DNA of 5,924 nucleotides, taken from positions 1 to 5,924 of the forward strand of contig DASWIP010000136.1 in assembly GCA_036397635.1 (NCBI GenBank), in the 5' to 3' direction. Below the pieces are notes generated by a model, which worked only from the letters and a program-made list of their open reading frames with translations, did not search any database and was not told the DNA's origin. This document shows, piece after piece, positions 3,543-5,924 of the stretch (its first letter is position 1; each line of letters opens with the position of its first letter). The position numbers and the translations under genes are program-made. The DNA comes from DASWIP01 sp036397635 (GTDB taxonomy: Bacteria; Actinomycetota; AC-67).

Positions 3543-5755
3543 GAGACGGGCGCGGCCAGCACGTTGCCCCACGGATCCGCCGCGGCTGTGACCGTGACCT
3601 CATCCCCGGGTGAGAGCGCGACACCCGACAGGACGAGCGCGCCGCGCGCCGCATCGAACGTGGCCGTCCCAACAGGCACGTCGTTGACCGAGACCTCGGC
3701 GGTGCCGCCAACCGTGTCGCGCGGCCGGAATCGGACGCCTTCGGGATCGACCGGATACACCAGCTCGACCTCGACATCGCCCCCGGCGACAGAGACCGCC
3801 GCATCCAGCGCTCCCGCGCTCACCGTGAAAGCACCACTGACGGCCTGATAGGCCTCGTTCGTCTTCGGCAAGGTGCGGAACACGCCCGTGGAGGTGAACC
3901 GGTATGTCCCGGCCGGGAACTCGAAGCTTGGCTCGAACAACACCGAATACTGCTGATCGAGCAGCTCGTTGCACCCCGGCTCACCCGGCACGATCGGGTC
4001 CGACGGCTGCAGGCGGTAGACCTTCATCCACAGGTGAAGCTCGTACCCCGAGTCGTCGAGCACCGTCGTCCACGACGCCTCATCTGCGGGATCCGTCCCG
4101 GTGAGTCGCTGCAGCTCGACGCGCGGCATGTCGGCGCCGTTGTTGCCGCCGCGCCAGCCGAACACGGTCTGGTCGAAGCGCGCGACGTCGGTGGGCTCAG
4201 CCAGACCACCGCATTCGAGCACGATGTTCGGGATCAGGATCGCGTCCCGTACCTCGTGGGTCACCGGCGTCGCGGTCACGATCGCCCACGCCGACAGCGC
4301 ATTCAGGAAGTCGTCGGCGAGCATCAGCATCGACCGGTCGAAGCGTCCGTAGTCATACTCCGGGTTGAGCAGCACCTTGGCGAGGTCGATCGCCTTGTCC
4401 ACCAGGTACCAGCCCTGGTTGCGCCCATACGCGCCCTGATCGGACCGGCCCTGCTGCGCGTCGTACTGCTCGGTCGTGTAGATGTAGCCGGTCCAGTCGT
4501 TGGCGTGCGACAGCGGGATCCCGCGCGCGAAGCCAAGATCTGCGATGCGGTCGCGGATCGCGTAGCCGAGCTCGGTGACCGGCTCGCCGGGAACCCCGGC
4601 CAGCACCACGTCACCGATCTGGAACACCTGCACGTGCAGGCTGTGGCTCACCATGAACGGGATCGGCGCACCGGCGAGCAGCGGGAAGTTCGGCACCTCG
4701 TGGTCCGCGGGCGGGGGGAACCGTTCCGCCACCGCGTTCACGATGAACGGGCCCGGCTGCAGCGACTCGTAGACGTCCATCGCTCCGTCAGCGATCTCGA
4801 TCGCCGATGACTCCGTCTCCTGGTAGAAGTTCTCTTCGTCCGGCTCATTCACGCCCGAGTCACCCACCGTCCCCGGCAGGTACCCGACGACAGGCCGCTC
4901 CTCCTGACGCAGTGCGATCCGCTGCTCGAGCATCCGTTCCACATAGCCGGCGCCGTCGGAGGACGTCAGCACCGCCTCGTCGCCGCCGAGGTTGAAGTGT
5001 CCCGGATAGGCGACCAGGACACCCTTGGTCGTCCCGTCGAGGCGGTCGAAACGCATCACGTCCAAGCCGCTGTCCACGGTCGGGCGGCCCGAGCCACCGA
5101 ACACGAAGTTGCCCACCGCGTCGACCTCGGTGAACCCCGCGGCGAACCGGACCGGCTCGAGGTCGCGCGCGGCCTCACGGATCGCCGTGGTCGCCGCGAC
5201 GAAAACCGTGCGCGCAAAGTCCTCGTCGAACACGCCGGCGTACGCGCTCAGCAGGGGCGACAGCGTGGCGTTGCTGGGATTGGCCTCGCTGTGTGTCGCC
5301 ACGATCATCAGGTCGTCCCACGCGATGCCCGGATCCTCGGCGACCTCGTCGGCGATCGCGCGGTGGAACATCTGGACGGTCCCCAGCAGATCGGTCGACA
5401 GCAGCGCGAGCTTGCGCTGCCCGTTGTCGAACACGAACGCCTTGATCCGCTGCTTCATGTGCACGCCCTCGGTGGACCTCATCAGGCGCCCGTACATGTT
5501 GGTCTCGATCGGCTGCGATTCGGTGTGCTCGATGCGCCAGCGGCTGCCCCATCCGCCTTGCCCGGCACCGATGTGATAGGTGATGTCGGCCTCGGCCACC
5601 CCTACCTGGGTGGTGAACGGTCGCGGCGGTCCGGAGGCAACCCCCGAGGTAGCGCCGGCGGTCAGCAGGAGAGCGGCGACGACCGCACCGGCGATCGCTG
5701 CGCGCGGCCGGACGGGCATCCGTTGGAGCAGGGGTCGAGCAGCGTCTGGCGCCAT
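3530..5755 (-). CDS. Exported neutral ceramidase family protein with extra C-terminal domain
   Basis: 741 residues. An Arg-rich start and the hydrophobic segment 19-35, with cleavage near GVA-S (about 40), indicate export. The catalytic part (about 48-460) matches neutral/alkaline ceramidases, zinc amidases that split N-acyl-sphingosine. VGVAEADIT starts the domain; ATHSEANPS (153-161) matches THTHSGP, keeping zinc ligand H155 but with E157 for the second His; YPGHFN gives H253; VPGEP gives E391; NDWTGYIYTTEQYDAQ (419-434) matches the ceramidase Tyr motif. The nucleophile motif GDVSPN reads GDSGVN (298-303), so the only Ser in it, S300, is one place early. A ceramidase-type beta domain follows (about 525-647: FGWRGGNNG, WTTVLDDSGYE, GTYRFTSTG), then about 95 Val/Gly-rich residues (648-741), probably an added Ig-like domain. 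GGAGG 5 nt before the ATG at 5755 supports this start over the in-frame Met at residue 13. Family confident; ceramide as substrate not. Confidence 0.85.
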   Translation of the reverse strand: MAPDAARPLLQRMPVRPRAAIAGAVVAALLLTAGATSGVASGPPRPFTTQVGVAEADITYHIGAGQGGWGSRWRIEHTESQPIETNMYGRLMRSTEGVHMKQRIKAFVFDNGQRKLALLSTDLLGTVQMFHRAIADEVAEDPGIAWDDLMIVATHSEANPSNATLSPLLSAYAGVFDEDFARTVFVAATTAIREAARDLEPVRFAAGFTEVDAVGNFVFGGSGRPTVDSGLDVMRFDRLDGTTKGVLVAYPGHFNLGGDEAVLTSSDGAGYVERMLEQRIALRQEERPVVGYLPGTVGDSGVNEPDEENFYQETESSAIEIADGAMDVYESLQPGPFIVNAVAERFPPPADHEVPNFPLLAGAPIPFMVSHSLHVQVFQIGDVVLAGVPGEPVTELGYAIRDRIADLGFARGIPLSHANDWTGYIYTTEQYDAQQGRSDQGAYGRNQGWYLVDKAIDLAKVLLNPEYDYGRFDRSMLMLADDFLNALSAWAIVTATPVTHEVRDAILIPNIVLECGGLAEPTDVARFDQTVFGWRGGNNGADMPRVELQRLTGTDPADEASWTTVLDDSGYELHLWMKVYRLQPSDPIVPGEPGCNELLDQQYSVLFEPSFEFPAGTYRFTSTGVFRTLPKTNEAYQAVSGAFTVSAGALDAAVSVAGGDVEVELVYPVDPEGVRFRPRDTVGGTAEVSVNDVPVGTATFDAARGALVLSGVALSPGDEVTVTAAADPWGNVLAAPVSITV

Positions 5756-5760
5756 GCCAT

Positions 5761-5765
5761 CCTCC
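5761..5765 (-). promoter_or_regulatory. Shine-Dalgarno GGAGG for the ceramidase-like gene
   Basis: GGAGG on the minus strand with a 5-nt spacer to the ATG at 5755. An out-of-frame ATG lies directly after the GGAGG (5758-5760), too close to be used, so this site selects the ATG at 5755. Confidence 0.6.
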
Positions 5766-5861
5766 GAGGTCGATCAGGCAACGACGTCGCATTCTTCGAT
5801 GCCGGAAGCCGGCCTCCTGCCGCTTTGTCCGGATTCAGCCTTGAGGCCCGCCCGCCGGAGG
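5766..5861. other. Intergenic region upstream of the ceramidase-like gene
   Basis: About 100 nt that should contain the leader or promoter of the ceramidase-like gene unless it is co-transcribed with the gene entering from the right edge. A small perfect inverted repeat, GCCGG-AAG-CCGGC (5801-5813), is present without a T-run. No clear -35/-10 pair is visible on the minus strand. Confidence 0.4.
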
Positions 5862-5924
5862 CTACTCGTCCAGCAGGCCGAGCCCCCGCGCCCAGCTGGT
5901 CGCGTAGCCGTCGACCTCCACTCC
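5862..5924 (-). CDS. Possible C-terminal fragment of another gene (5' part outside window)
   Basis: On the minus strand the frame is open from the window edge to a TAG at 5862-5864. It gives 20 residues ending in YATSWARGLGLLDE. The composition (acidic end, Leu/Gly/Ala) and codon use look like a real protein terminus. The position, followed by a 106-nt gap before the next minus-strand start, is plausible for an upstream neighbour. Twenty residues are too few to name a family, and an open frame of this length can arise by chance in GC-rich DNA. Confidence 0.4.
   Translation of the reverse strand, partial: GVEVDGYATSWARGLGLLDE

Noticed and set aside
4034..4810. 258-residue plus-strand frame
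   Set aside because: Antisense shadow inside the ceramidase-like gene, which has clear family motifs in the opposite frame.
5801..5813. GCCGG-AAG-CCGGC hairpin as a terminator for the gene at the right edge
   Set aside because: Five-bp stem with no T-run on the minus strand; inverted repeats of this size are expected by chance in GC-rich DNA.

Overview
High-GC bacterial DNA, densely coded. Base composition, codon use and gene families suggest an actinobacterium-like organism (Actinomycetota, perhaps an uncultured soil lineage). This is an inference: no marker gene is present, and secreted Cys-rich proteins with DxDxDG loops also occur in Myxococcota and other high-GC groups. I see no rRNA, tRNA, CRISPR array, transposase or phage gene.

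Left part, minus strand (1-1413): three tandem genes for small secreted proteins of one family, transcribed from 1413 toward 1. The third is cut by the window edge. All three have a signal peptide, a C-x3-C pair, a YWL(D/N) motif, an acidic DxDxDGxED loop that looks calcium-binding, and a third Cys at a fixed distance. The two complete copies also share a C-terminal beta-rich half resembling a PPC (pre-peptidase C-terminal) sandwich. Spacing is operon-like: 12 nt between the first two, and a 4-nt GTGA overlap between the last two.

Middle, plus strand (1516-3529): a cytosolic fumarylacetoacetate-hydrolase family enzyme, then, after 43 nt, an exported six-bladed propeller. The propeller resembles the lyase half of peptidylglycine alpha-amidating monooxygenase (PAL). 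By hand alignment it keeps the three zinc histidines and the catalytic Arg and Tyr of the rat enzyme.

Right part, minus strand (3530-5755): a large exported protein of the neutral ceramidase family. It has recognisable zinc-site motifs, two altered active-site motifs, and an extra C-terminal domain. Its stop codon directly abuts that of the PAL-like gene, so the two convergent genes have no spacer. A short C-terminal fragment of another minus-strand gene may enter at the right edge (5862-5924).

Five of the six substantial genes encode exported proteins. No pathway is proven. The two exported enzymes both belong to families that act on amide-type substrates (N-acyl-hydroxyglycines, N-acyl-sphingoids), so extracellular amide turnover is a reasonable but untested theme. 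The three-gene secreted family is the least explained part of the window.
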